Part shown: in pieces, positions 43,926 to 52,515 of the stretch
Numbering within the stretch: position 1 is the first letter of the stretch
Layout: each line of letters begins with the position of its first letter
NCBI GenBank assembly: GCA_050633645.1
Contig: JBOEGX010000002.1
Location: forward strand, 1 to 64,000
Direction of reading: 5' to 3'
DNA from: UBA1672 sp050633645
Lineage (GTDB): Bacteria; Pseudomonadota; Alphaproteobacteria; Micavibrionales; Micavibrionaceae
DNA: 64,000 nt
Notes under the pieces: model-generated
Database searches by the model: none
Told to the model about the DNA's origin: nothing
The model's input: only the letters and a program-made list of their open reading frames with translations
Program-made: the position numbers and the translations under genes

Positions 43926-44195
43926 ATGTCTAAACTAAAATTAGTGGCATTCGCCGCATGTCTTGCATTTGTAATCGCACCGATGGGTACATCCCTTGCT
44001 GGCGCACCTGACTATTCTAAGAAAAAATCAGGTGGCGTATCTTTTTCAAATGATAAAGAAGAAACGACAGCCGCAACATCTGATACGGAGGCAACAGATC
44101 CTTCACAAATCGAACCTGCCGCTGGCGGTTACGAAGAAGAAGATGAAGCACAAGAGAAAAGCCTTGCTGACGATATGAAACTTCCACGTAAGTAA
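43926..44195 (+). CDS. Small secreted acidic hypothetical protein
   Basis: This 89-residue protein has a signal peptide (KLVAFAACLAFVIAPMG, cleavage near SLA-GA). A short, disordered and acidic mature part follows, rich in Glu, Asp, Thr and Ala (for example GGYEEEDEAQEKS). No family is recognised. AGAGG lies about 9 bases before the ATG. It has its own terminator and lies between the porin and hflC. It is probably periplasmic. Confidence 0.7.
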   Translation: MSKLKLVAFAACLAFVIAPMGTSLAGAPDYSKKKSGGVSFSNDKEETTAATSDTEATDPSQIEPAAGGYEEEDEAQEKSLADDMKLPRK

Positions 44196-44216
44196 TTATC
44201 CCACATTAAAATTCAT

Positions 44217-44252
44217 AAAGCCGCGAGAGTCACCTCTTGCGGCTTTTATTTT
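44217..44252. terminator. Terminator after the small secreted gene (possibly bidirectional)
   Basis: A strong stem AAAGCCGCGAGAG/CTCTTGCGGCTTT with a 4-base loop is followed by TTATTTTATT on the plus strand. The stem is flanked by A-rich sequence on the other side, so it may also stop hflC transcription from the minus strand. Confidence 0.8.
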
Positions 44253-44288
44253 ATTCGTTAAACAAAATATTTAAGCACAACAACACGA

Positions 44289-45230
44289 CTACTCAGAGAA
44301 ATGCTTAAAGAACGGACTATCAGGTGACAAAATCAACCTTGTTTCCGGATTAGCCATCGTGTTTTGATATGCTTCCATAGAACGAACAAAGGAATAGAAT
44401 TCCTTATCAACATTGAACGCCTTGGCATAAGTGCGTATAGCGTCCTTATCCCCTTCACCGCGAATAATTTGCGCATCACGCTCGGCTTCCGCCAACAAGA
44501 TTGTACGCTCCTTCTCCGCCTTAGATGTAATCTCAAGCGCACGCTCAGACCCCTTTGAACGGCGCTCTGTCGCACGCTCATTAAGCTCAGAATTCATTTG
44601 CTTCACAGTCGATTCACGAAGCTCATCCGTCAAATCAGCGCGCACAATACGTACGTCAACAATATCAATGCCGAACTTATCTTCCTTAATTTTTTCATTC
44701 ACTCGATTACGAATTTTCGCCATAATTTCGGTGCGCTCCTCTGAAAGGATTTCAGGAAGAGTGGTCTCCCCCAATACTGCACGCGTTGAGCCATCCAATA
44801 TACTTTCAATCCGCGACGACGCGCTCGCCTCTGTACGTAATGTTTTCATGAATTGTAGAGGATCAGTAATCTTATAGCGCACAAATGTATCAACGATAAT
44901 CGGTTCACCGCTTACACTTTCAATGCTAGGACCATTATCTTCTACGCTTCCGTCCTCCGCTTGTACGGGCTTGGCTTTTTCACCTGTTCTTGATGAAATA
45001 ACCACCTGCTCTGGTGCTGGATCAATCGATAAAATACGGCTATCAAAATATTGAATATTCTGAATAAATGGCGTTTTGAAATGAATTCCCGCTCCACGTG
45101 GTTCGCCTTTTGGCTGCCCCAGTTGAAGTACAATCGCTTGCTGCGTTTGATCAACAACAAATAGGCTTTGTGAACCAACAAGCAGCGCTAACGCAAAAAC
45201 AACAAATAAAGAAATAACTTTAGGACTCAT
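44289..45230 (-). CDS. hflC: HflC, SPFH-domain protease modulator
   Basis: HflC forms with HflK an inner-membrane ring complex around the FtsH protease. An N-terminal membrane helix (residues 4-25) is followed by FVVDQTQQAIVLQLGQPKGE, typical of HflC, and the SPFH domain with FDSRILSIDP. A long charged coiled coil (ELNERATERRSKGSERALEI) leads to the C-terminus. A small insertion around residues 85-105 (GEKAKPVQAEDGSVEDNG) lengthens the usual loop. The gene starts 12 bases after hflK stops. Confidence 0.93.
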   Translation of the reverse strand: MSPKVISLFVVFALALLVGSQSLFVVDQTQQAIVLQLGQPKGEPRGAGIHFKTPFIQNIQYFDSRILSIDPAPEQVVISSRTGEKAKPVQAEDGSVEDNGPSIESVSGEPIIVDTFVRYKITDPLQFMKTLRTEASASSRIESILDGSTRAVLGETTLPEILSEERTEIMAKIRNRVNEKIKEDKFGIDIVDVRIVRADLTDELRESTVKQMNSELNERATERRSKGSERALEITSKAEKERTILLAEAERDAQIIRGEGDKDAIRTYAKAFNVDKEFYSFVRSMEAYQNTMANPETRLILSPDSPFFKHFSE

Positions 45231-45242
45231 AATAATACCCTT

Positions 45243-46385
45243 TTAATTTTTACTTTTAGCTTTAAGTTCATCCAAAGGCAGGTACGGCACAACACCCTGA
45301 CCGCCTTTTTGACCATCCATAATAATTTTTTGGGCATTGCTCAGAACATTTTCCATGGCTTCAAGATACATACGCTCTTTCGTCACATCCTTACCCGTTA
45401 AATAAGCCTCATACACGGATTTAAAACGCTCCGCATCACCAGTGGCCTGTGCAATTTTTTGCTGCTTATACCCTTCGGCATCCTGCAAAAGCTTAATCGC
45501 CTGACCACGCGCTTCAGGCAATATTTTCTCACGATACACACGCGCAATATTTTCGGTATTCTCCGCATCCTGCTTCGCAGATTGAACATCTTGGAACGCA
45601 CGCTGTACATCGGGGTGAACTTCGGCCTTTTGAATCAAAACCTGTTTGATATTTACACCTGAATTATATTCATCAAGATTTTTCTGAATAATGTTTTTAA
45701 CCTTATCTTCAATGCCCACACGCCCCGAAGTAATAATCGGAAACATCTCAGTTTGCCCGACAACTTCACGTATCGCACTTTCCGCAACCTTTTTGATCGT
45801 TGTCTCTTGTTCTTTAATCTCAAACAAAAAATCTTCGGCAGATCTAATATCCCACTGCAATACCATCTGTAAATCAACAATATTTCGATCCGATGTAAGC
45901 ATAAGACTCTCATCAAGGGCATTACGCTTAGAATCACCTAAGCCAATCGTCATACTGCGCTGCTGATTAACATTAACATTTGTCATCGTCTCAATAGGTG
46001 CAGGAAAATGGTAACCAAGTCCCTCTGTGACTTGTGTCCGTGACCACGCACCAAAACGTTGAATGACACCGTGCTCACCCGGGTTAATAATATGAAACCC
46101 ACTCGCAAGCCACAAAACCACAACAAATAAAAACAATAAAATAATTGCAACGCCACTGCCCATATTTCCAGGAAGTATGTCTTTCAAACCCTCTTGAGCA
46201 TTACGAATAAAATCATCAAAGTCTTCTGGGCCTTTACCACCACCGCGATTACCGCCACCTTGACCACGTCCACCACCATTAGATCCATTACCCCATGGGT
46301 TATTGCGTCCCTTACCACGGCTCGCGCCATCGGCACTCCCCCATGGATTTTTTCTTCCCTTATCTGAATCCTTATCTTGCGACAT
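45243..46385 (-). CDS. hflK: HflK, SPFH-domain protease modulator
   Basis: HflK is the partner of HflC in the FtsH-regulating complex. It begins with a glycine/arginine/asparagine-rich cytoplasmic tail (KNPWGSADGASRGKGRNNPW). A membrane helix (VAIILLFLFVVVLWLASGF, about residue 80) follows, then the SPFH domain (GEHGVIQRFGAW) and a C-terminal coiled coil. I place the start at 46385, where the family N-terminus begins; the frame reaches 46451 without a better ribosome-binding site. hflK and hflC form an operon divergent from mrp. Confidence 0.92.
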   Translation of the reverse strand: MSQDKDSDKGRKNPWGSADGASRGKGRNNPWGNGSNGGGRGQGGGNRGGGKGPEDFDDFIRNAQEGLKDILPGNMGSGVAIILLFLFVVVLWLASGFHIINPGEHGVIQRFGAWSRTQVTEGLGYHFPAPIETMTNVNVNQQRSMTIGLGDSKRNALDESLMLTSDRNIVDLQMVLQWDIRSAEDFLFEIKEQETTIKKVAESAIREVVGQTEMFPIITSGRVGIEDKVKNIIQKNLDEYNSGVNIKQVLIQKAEVHPDVQRAFQDVQSAKQDAENTENIARVYREKILPEARGQAIKLLQDAEGYKQQKIAQATGDAERFKSVYEAYLTGKDVTKERMYLEAMENVLSNAQKIIMDGQKGGQGVVPYLPLDELKAKSKN

Positions 46386-46494
46386 GACACTCACTTCATT
46401 ATGTATGTTGACGTTTGCTGTATCGATCAACATATCTGTTTTGTCGATCAAAGCAAGAGTTTCAAGGCAAAAACATTAAAGAATAGGCATAAAA

Positions 46495-47601
46495 ATGACC
46501 TCACCACTTGATAAAACAATTTTGAAAGCTCTAAGCGGTATTGCCGACCTCTCGCAAAACATGATTGAAACCGCGCAAATAGATAAGAATGGCAACGCAT
46601 TGGTAATCATAGAAGTCGACCCAAAACATGGTAAAACCATTGAAACAATGCGCCAAGAGGCAGAAAAACAGATCAACGCCCTAACGCATGTGAATAAAGC
46701 ACAAATCATCTTAACCGCACAGAACAAGCCACAAGGAAAACCACACCCAGCAAAAGACCCCCACGGAATGGACAAAAACCCACCCATAAAGGTGCATGCG
46801 CGGTTCATTCTTGTCGTTGCATCTGGCAAGGGCGGCGTCGGTAAATCCACAGTGGCCGCAAATATTGCCACTGGGTTGGCCAATATTGGTCAATTATCCA
46901 CAGAATTACCCACCGCAAATACGGTTCAAACCCACAAAGTCGGGTTATTAGACGCCGATATCTATGGCCCCTCACAACCACTTATGATGGGCGATGAAGA
47001 GTACAAACCCACTCTCAATGAGGAAAAAAAGCTTATCCCGATGGAGCGTTACGGCGTTAAAACAATGTCTATCGGGTTTCTGACCGAGAAAGAAAAGGCG
47101 CTTGTCTGGCGCGGCCCGATGGTGCAAACCGCCTTCTACCAAATGCTTCGCGATGTGGCATGGGGAACGGAAGACGACCCGCTTGATTATTTGGTCATTG
47201 ATATGCCCCCCGGTACAGGTGATGTGCAACTTACATTGGCGCAAAAGCTATCCGTGGATGGCGCAATCATCGTAACCACACCGCAAGATATCGCCCTAAT
47301 CGATGCCCGCCGCGCCGTTGAAATGTTCAACAAAACAAATGTCCCCATCCTTGGTTTGGTTGAAAATATGAGCACCCATATCTGCGAAAATTGCGGTCAC
47401 GAAGACCATATATTTGGCCAAAACGGCGGTCTCAATGAAGCAGAGAAAAAAGGAATTCCATTTTTAGGGTCTACCCCCCTGGCCAAAAACATACGCCTCA
47501 ATGCAGATGAAGGAAAACCAGTAATTCTCGCCGAACCAGATAGCGCCCCAGCGCAGAGTTTTATAAATATCGTGAATACAATTATTTCCGCGCAAACGTA
47601 A
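46495..47601 (+). CDS. mrp: Mrp/ApbC-type iron-sulfur carrier ATPase
   Basis: This P-loop ATPase of the Mrp/NBP35 family carries Fe-S clusters for delivery to apoproteins. The N-terminal ~90 residues are a MIP18-like domain. The ATPase follows with GKGGVGKSTVAANIATGL (deviant Walker A), LLDADIYGPSQP and VIDMPPGTGDVQLTLAQ. The cluster-binding CENC pair is in THICENCGHEDHIFG. Between the Walker A helix and the VGLLDAD strand there is an extra ~16-residue segment (GQLSTELPTANTVQTH) not seen in typical members. It overlaps the convergent folA gene by 20 bases. Confidence 0.93.
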   Translation: MTSPLDKTILKALSGIADLSQNMIETAQIDKNGNALVIIEVDPKHGKTIETMRQEAEKQINALTHVNKAQIILTAQNKPQGKPHPAKDPHGMDKNPPIKVHARFILVVASGKGGVGKSTVAANIATGLANIGQLSTELPTANTVQTHKVGLLDADIYGPSQPLMMGDEEYKPTLNEEKKLIPMERYGVKTMSIGFLTEKEKALVWRGPMVQTAFYQMLRDVAWGTEDDPLDYLVIDMPPGTGDVQLTLAQKLSVDGAIIVTTPQDIALIDARRAVEMFNKTNVPILGLVENMSTHICENCGHEDHIFGQNGGLNEAEKKGIPFLGSTPLAKNIRLNADEGKPVILAEPDSAPAQSFINIVNTIISAQT

Positions 47602-48094
47602 GAAAACTATAGGGCGGATCATGTTCTAAATGATCTTCGCAAAGAATTTCCACCCAATCACTTCGATCAAATTCAGGATAAAACGCATCTCCATCGACCG
47701 CGCGATGAACCTTAGTTAGGTGAAGACGATCGACCATCCCAAGGCTTTGGCTATAAATTTGCGCCCCACCAATGATAAACACCTCATCCAGAGTCTTTTT
47801 TTCGGCCAAATCCGTTCCATGCGCAACCGCCGCCTCGATACTTGAAAACACAGGCACACCAAATTCATTCTCATACCCTGATCGGCTAACCACAATACTA
47901 TCACGCCCCGGAAGAGGCTTTTTCAAATAACCAAGAATAGAATCAAACGTCTTACGACCCATAATCACGGGATGCCCGATAGTCAGCGCCTTAAAGCGTT
48001 TTAAATCATCGGAAATATGCCACGGCATTTGATTATCCAAACCAATACATTGGTTTTCCGCCATCGCCACAATATGAGAAACATGAATCGCCAT
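47582..48094 (-). CDS. folA: Dihydrofolate reductase
   Basis: This enzyme reduces dihydrofolate to tetrahydrofolate with NADPH and works with ThyA, encoded 1.2 kb away on the same strand. The N-terminus has IVAMAENQCIGLDNQMPWHI (substrate pocket; the acid/Trp pair is Asp27-type), then DLKRFKALTIGHPVIMGRKT, the adenine-binding VVSRSGY region and FIIGGAQIYSQSL. The length of 170 residues is normal for the family. Its 3' end overlaps mrp by 20 bases in convergent orientation. Confidence 0.95.
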   Translation of the reverse strand: MAIHVSHIVAMAENQCIGLDNQMPWHISDDLKRFKALTIGHPVIMGRKTFDSILGYLKKPLPGRDSIVVSRSGYENEFGVPVFSSIEAAVAHGTDLAEKKTLDEVFIIGGAQIYSQSLGMVDRLHLTKVHRAVDGDAFYPEFDRSDWVEILCEDHLEHDPPYSFLTFARK

Positions 48095-48201
48095 AAAAAT
48101 ACGTTAAAACTCATCCTTCATTTTGTCCAGTGAATACTCAAAACCACTGAAGATCCATATAAAGCTTGCTTTTTTTTAAACTTAACTTTAGTAGATTTCC
48201 T

Positions 48202-48555
48202 ATGAAAAAAATATCAACACCACTAAATACTGAGAATATCGGGAGCTTCAGAGTTGGCCCCCCTAAGAACAATACACATATGGACATAACACTTATCGCA
48301 AAAAAAACAGGCGAATTAAGTATTCAATGCACCCTTAAAAACCAAAACGAAGTCATAAGATCAATGACCTTCACCAGAAAGGCCGAAAATATTATCGATA
48401 CAGTCGTGAAACGCAATGAAAACGGCAGTTTGGAATTAACAAGATTAGGCATTCAAGAAATGAAAAGAAATCGTGATCTCATGCTAAAACGGCCAGACGC
48501 ATGGGGAAAAGAAGTTAACCACACAACAACAAACGATTTAGAACAACCTCTATAA
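48202..48555 (+). CDS. Hypothetical 117-residue protein
   Basis: I do not recognise a family. The protein is small, basic and predicted soluble, with a beta-rich first half (DITLIAKKTGELSIQCTLKN) and a charged helical second half (LGIQEMKRNRDLMLKRPDAW). The ATG at 48202 is preferred over a start 12 codons upstream, because the extra residues are low-complexity and encoded by a T-rich tract. There is no clear ribosome-binding site. It is convergent with the HD-domain gene, with 3 bases between stop codons. Confidence 0.5.
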   Translation: MKKISTPLNTENIGSFRVGPPKNNTHMDITLIAKKTGELSIQCTLKNQNEVIRSMTFTRKAENIIDTVVKRNENGSLELTRLGIQEMKRNRDLMLKRPDAWGKEVNHTTTNDLEQPL

Positions 48556-48558
48556 CGA

Positions 48559-49236
48559 TTAAGATGTCGCTTCTTTAGAGCCGTTCATATACCCACCCGC
48601 AGAATCATCATTCGCAGACATGCGAGAAAAATCAGAAAATAATAACGCCTGAAGCTTAACGCCCAGATCGCTCACCCACGCCGCCGATAAATCCTGCCAA
48701 TAATGAAACAAGGACGGAGCAGCATCAGGATAAGCGTCTTGATATTCTTGAACCTTCAAAAGCATTTGGATATATTGAATATCTTTTGCAACCCGCGCCT
48801 CATGGCTTTTCCCTGCGTCGTATTCTTCCCACAATGCCTGTGCCGCCGGCCACGCCTCAAAAACAACATTTGCCGCCAAACGCTCCACTTTTTTCTTATC
48901 TGTAATAGAAATTTGTTCAGCACATTTAATATTATCAATAATGGCTTGCGGCATATCATGCACCAATATCATACGCTCAACAGTATCACGATTACACGTA
49001 TAAGGGGTATGCAGTGTAGCGAGCCCAATCGACTCTAACGTGTGGTCACCAACACTTTCGGTATCACACAAAGGAACGCCACGCTTTGTAAACCTCTCGC
49101 GCTTAATATCGTAAAGCCGATCTTGCGCCCAAACATATCGATCATATGCATCAATAGCCAAAGCAACCTCGAAATTACCACGTAAATAGGGCAATCCAAG
49201 CAAGTCAATAAAACACCAATCCTCCACCGATAACAT
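48559..49236 (-). CDS. HD-domain hydrolase (YfbR-like)
   Basis: This metal-dependent HD phosphohydrolase resembles the YfbR 5'-nucleotidase group. Visible ligands are the histidine in SVGDHTLESIGLA and the HD pair in MILVHDMPQAIIDNI. A charged helical C-terminal region follows, ending in a poorly conserved tail. It lies between folA and thyA, so a nucleotide-pool role is plausible but unproven. The start at 49236 is favoured because GGAG lies 7 bases upstream; other in-frame ATGs lie at 49239 and 49281. Confidence 0.8.
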   Translation of the reverse strand: MLSVEDWCFIDLLGLPYLRGNFEVALAIDAYDRYVWAQDRLYDIKRERFTKRGVPLCDTESVGDHTLESIGLATLHTPYTCNRDTVERMILVHDMPQAIIDNIKCAEQISITDKKKVERLAANVVFEAWPAAQALWEEYDAGKSHEARVAKDIQYIQMLLKVQEYQDAYPDAAPSLFHYWQDLSAAWVSDLGVKLQALLFSDFSRMSANDDSAGGYMNGSKEATS

Positions 49237-49328
49237 CATATATCTCCGATTCGCATACCGAGCACCACAAATATATTGCATTGCAAAAATAAATGCAAAT
49301 TCACAGGGTAAAAATCTATATCAAACGC

Positions 49329-50123
49329 TTAAACCGCCACTACGCCCTTAATATGTGGATGCGCCTTATAGCCCACAAGCTCAAAATCCTCAAATTTAAA
49401 GTCAAACACGGACTTCACATTGGGGTTAAGCTTCATTTGTGGTAAAGGGTATGGCGCGCGCGAAAGCTGTAGCTCTGTTTGCTCTATATGATTGGAATAA
49501 AGATGTGCATCACCAAGCGTATGCACAAACTCCCCCACCTCCAAATCACATACCTGCGCGATCATCATGGTAAGCAACGCATAAGACGCAATATTAAACG
49601 GCACGCCAAGGAATATATCGGCGCTACGCTGATAAAGCTGACACGATAACTTCCCATCCGCGACATAAAATTGAAAAAACGCATGACATGGCGGCAAGGC
49701 CATTTGATCAACCACCCCTGGGTTATAGGCAACCACAAGCAAGCGCCGGCTATCGGGATTCGCCTTTATTTGTTCAATAACATTGCTGAGCTGATCAATA
49801 ACCTGCCCGTCCGCCGTACGCCAACTGCGCCACTGCTCACCATAAACAGGGCCAAGATCACCATTTTCATCTGCCCATTCATCCCAAATTTTCACGCCAT
49901 GTTCTTGCAGATACTTAATATTCGTATCGCCCGCAATAAACCATAAAAGCTCATGAATAATAGAACGCAAATGGCACTTTTTTGTCGTTACAAGCGGGAA
50001 ACCTTGGCTAAGGTCAAAACGCATTTGATACCCAAAGACAGAGCGCGTGCCCGTCCCCGTACGATCTTCTTTAATCGCACCATTTTCAAGAACATGGCGC
50101 ATAAGGTCTAAATACTGTTGCAT
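49329..50123 (-). CDS. thyA: Thymidylate synthase
   Basis: This enzyme makes dTMP from dUMP using methylene-tetrahydrofolate. Key motifs are DRTGTGTRSVFGYQMRFDLS at the N-terminus, the catalytic cysteine in ALPPCHAFFQFYV, RSADIFLGVPFNIASYA and HTLGDAHLYSNHIEQ, all intact. Starting at 50123 gives 264 residues, the same as E. coli ThyA; the frame extends 14 codons further. It is downstream of, and in the same direction as, the RpoH-like gene, with a small hypothetical gene on the opposite strand between them. Confidence 0.96.
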   Translation of the reverse strand: MQQYLDLMRHVLENGAIKEDRTGTGTRSVFGYQMRFDLSQGFPLVTTKKCHLRSIIHELLWFIAGDTNIKYLQEHGVKIWDEWADENGDLGPVYGEQWRSWRTADGQVIDQLSNVIEQIKANPDSRRLLVVAYNPGVVDQMALPPCHAFFQFYVADGKLSCQLYQRSADIFLGVPFNIASYALLTMMIAQVCDLEVGEFVHTLGDAHLYSNHIEQTELQLSRAPYPLPQMKLNPNVKSVFDFKFEDFELVGYKAHPHIKGVVAV

Positions 50124-50236
50124 AAATACATTTAATGCGATTCCCCTACGCTCCACAAGAGCCATTTACCGATTTTACACAATGTATATCAGCCATGCAT
50201 AAATAACATGTAAAATTAAGATGCGAAGTTTGACCA

Positions 50237-50557
50237 ATGCGTTTTTTGCATGATATAAAACTCATTCATAACCAAGAAACAAAAGATTTACGAATGAGCA
50301 GCCCGAAAGAAAGAAGCCCAGTGACATTAAGCGAATTCCTAATCGTTGCAGAAGAACAAGGCGCACACAAAGAATACATTAAAAGAGCCCCTCAATATTT
50401 AAATACAGATTGTGTAAAAGACGTGATCTCTCATACTTCTCAAAGCGGAGAGATATCGTTGGAACAGGCAGCATCAAGCCAATTATCAACATACTTAGAT
50501 ATCAACCCCAATAACATGCCACCACTTGATTTATCGAGCTTATCTATCGACGGCTAA
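50237..50557 (+). CDS. Small hypothetical protein
   Basis: This is a possible 106-residue soluble protein with no recognised family. It contains helical segments (SEFLIVAEEQGAHKEYIKRA) and a serine/proline-rich end. The first ATG (50237) and an internal one at 50294 are both possible; the internal start gives a cleaner N-terminus (MSSPKERSPVTL). It is divergent from thyA and convergent with the RpoH-like gene (28 bases apart). Codon use resembles neighbours, but evidence for expression is thin. Confidence 0.45.
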   Translation: MRFLHDIKLIHNQETKDLRMSSPKERSPVTLSEFLIVAEEQGAHKEYIKRAPQYLNTDCVKDVISHTSQSGEISLEQAASSQLSTYLDINPNNMPPLDLSSLSIDG

Positions 50558-50585
50558 TCGCACCCGCCATAATATAAACCCGACA

Positions 50586-51992
50586 TCACAAGGACAATTC
50601 ATCAGACAAAACATAAGGGACGTGTCCATCCCTTATGCTCAAACACAATCTTTTCAATGTATTCACAGGACAACCTTCTATTCGCCCCTCTGAAAGAGCC
50701 TTATGAACAACAGACCATGTCGTATGATTCTGCAACTTACCGTGCTCAATTTCCTTAGATTCATTTTTTACTGAATCACCATGTTTTTGAGTTTCAATAA
50801 TGCTATCTACAACATTTTCCAACGTTAGAAACTCACGCCCATGAAATGCCTTCAAAGTCATATTACCAACCCCAAAAACATTACCGTTATTCAAATCACG
50901 ATTGATCATTTCCCATGAAACCAAACCTGCCATTTCCCCATATTTAACTTTTCCTGAACGCCTGTGGGGAACCTCTCCCTCATTTAAAACATGCAAATGT
51001 ATAGCTTCTTTTATCAACCCCTTATAATGTTCGTTATGGTTGTTCAATTCAATCATTGCAGACGGTTTTTTCTTCAATTTATTTTGAAACTCAAAAATAT
51101 CAACAATAGATTGACTGTCACTTCTAAGTGCTTTTTCGTCATAAAATCTTTTTTTCAACTGATCCAAAGATTTATCAAGAATACGGCGAACCTTACGCTC
51201 ATCAATATCCAGCTCCCTCCCTAAATCAACCAAAGAAACTGGGTCATCATCCATCACCCAACGTTTAACGATATACCAACCAATCGGATCAGTAATAGCG
51301 TCACTTGCTTTTTCGGCGAAAACCTCGGCAAAACCCTGTCGCTCGGCATCCAAATAAACCACCTCTGGCCGAGTCTCATTCCTCGTAATATCCCTTAAAT
51401 TTTCAAAATCATCATCTTGCGAATAAACACTCGTAAGCCTTTCCCTAATTTCCCCTGCCGCAAGCTTCGCTCGAATAGCGTTAATAATATAAATATCTCT
51501 CTCACTAATTTTATACGGTGATAACTCTATAATTTTTTCAGCCAACTCTGATCTTGTTAAATACTCATTTTCCTCAAGGGCGGCATCCCTGTACTTCCCC
51601 AAATTAAAAAATAAATCCTTGTGCTTATCTGTAGTTAGCCCAAGGTATTTTTTAACAAAATTCAATCCTTCCAATGGAAGCGTTTTATTAAGGTAAGTAT
51701 GAAATAAATTATCTTTTGACGGATCAAATTTTTCAAATTTATCTGCCACTTTTTCGAGTAAATATTGCTCCATATCCTGACGGGCATCATGACCAAGGTT
51801 ATAACGCGTTAATATATCTCTAGAAATTTTTATGCATAAAGGCACATATGAAGTAACGACCACATTCATCGCCTCTCGTGAACCATTCTTCCACTGACGA
51901 TGAAGATCCCTCACCCTTTCATCACGACATTCCTGCCTCTGATGTTCTGGAAGAGCATTATATAACACTGAAAGATTGGAAGAATACTCCAT
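50586..51992 (-). CDS. RpoH-like sigma factor with novel C-terminal repeat region
   Basis: Residues ~28-290 follow the sigma-70/sigma-32 plan. Region 2 shows as SYVPLCIKISRDILTRYN to KFEKFDPSKDNLFHTYLNK, with the RpoH-specific box as TTDKHKDLFFNLGKYRD (about 120-136). A region-3-like helix follows, and a region 4 helix-turn-helix PVSLVDLGRELDIDERKVRR lies at about 251-270. It is diverged: the canonical region 2.3/2.4 aromatic and WW residues are not preserved, so promoter melting may differ. Residues ~320-455 hold two copies of a ~55-residue module (VKYGEMAG at about 349; IEHGKLQN at about 415, HKALSEGRIEG) shared with the orphan protein at 24212-25246. Length is 468 residues against about 300 for RpoH. 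Its targets are unknown. Confidence 0.75.
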   Translation of the reverse strand: MEYSSNLSVLYNALPEHQRQECRDERVRDLHRQWKNGSREAMNVVVTSYVPLCIKISRDILTRYNLGHDARQDMEQYLLEKVADKFEKFDPSKDNLFHTYLNKTLPLEGLNFVKKYLGLTTDKHKDLFFNLGKYRDAALEENEYLTRSELAEKIIELSPYKISERDIYIINAIRAKLAAGEIRERLTSVYSQDDDFENLRDITRNETRPEVVYLDAERQGFAEVFAEKASDAITDPIGWYIVKRWVMDDDPVSLVDLGRELDIDERKVRRILDKSLDQLKKRFYDEKALRSDSQSIVDIFEFQNKLKKKPSAMIELNNHNEHYKGLIKEAIHLHVLNEGEVPHRRSGKVKYGEMAGLVSWEMINRDLNNGNVFGVGNMTLKAFHGREFLTLENVVDSIIETQKHGDSVKNESKEIEHGKLQNHTTWSVVHKALSEGRIEGCPVNTLKRLCLSIRDGHVPYVLSDELSL

Positions 51993-52089
51993 ATACGCAA
52001 TTTCACCCTGATATTTTTATAATTATGAAAGAATTTTAGTATATTTATGACAAAAAAATCAAGTTCAAAATATATCGCAGAAAAATCAC

Positions 52090-52119
52090 TGGAAATTCAC
52101 ACGAATTAAGCGCTATAAT
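52090..52119 (+). promoter_or_regulatory. ssrA promoter
   Basis: A perfect -10 TATAAT (52114-52119) is preceded after 18 bases by TGGAAA (52090-52095), a 4/6 match to the -35 consensus. The predicted start, near 52126, coincides with a small hairpin CTGGTTCGCCAG at the beginning of the tmRNA acceptor piece. Confidence 0.65.
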
Positions 52120-52125
52120 GACCTT

Positions 52126-52465
52126 GCTGGTTCGCCAGATATGACACTAAACGTTGGTGCGGAATAAACGTTGTGGACCCGGGGGCAGTACCCGGCGGCT
52201 CCACCATATAGAATTTGACGTTAAGGCAGATTTTATATGATGGGGCCGACACAGGATCGACACGCGCAATAAAGGCATTTTAATGGTGTTCGGCATAGTA
52301 TCCGCCGTTATCGGGCTAATTTTATAAATGCAAACGATAACTTTGCGTTCGTAGCAGCTAACGACAACTCTGTTGTTGAAGGTGAAGGTCGCATCGCTGC
52401 CTAATTGGGCAGTAGTGACAGCTACACAATGAATCCTTGATTGATTAACGTCTCTCAAGTGGGGT
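52126..52465 (+). ncRNA. ssrA: tmRNA, permuted two-piece form
   Basis: tmRNA frees stalled ribosomes and tags the nascent protein for degradation. The gene is circularly permuted, as in other Alphaproteobacteria. The acceptor piece comes first and ends in CGGCTCC-A-CCA at 52206; its T-arm is CCGGG-GGCAGTA-CCCGG. A 35-base spacer follows, then the coding piece starting GGGGCCGACACAGGATCGAC at 52242. GGGGCCG pairs with CGGCTCC with a G-U at the third pair, the alanine-tRNA identity element. The resume codon GCA is at 52330 and the tag stop TAA at 52402-52404, giving 24 encoded residues. They begin ANDNFAFVA, contain a second AANDNS and end EGRIAA. Mature ends are approximate. Confidence 0.93.
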
Positions 52466-52466
52466 G

Positions 52467-52507
52467 TGCCTGCTACCTTGCAACAGAAGTGCAGGCATTT
52501 TATTTTC
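52467..52507 (+). terminator. Terminator of ssrA
   Basis: TGCCTGC (52467-52473) pairs with GCAGGCA (52491-52497) and is followed by TTTTATTTTC. The stem ends 9 bases before the ATG of the next gene. Confidence 0.8.
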
Positions 52508-52515
52508 ATTCAATA

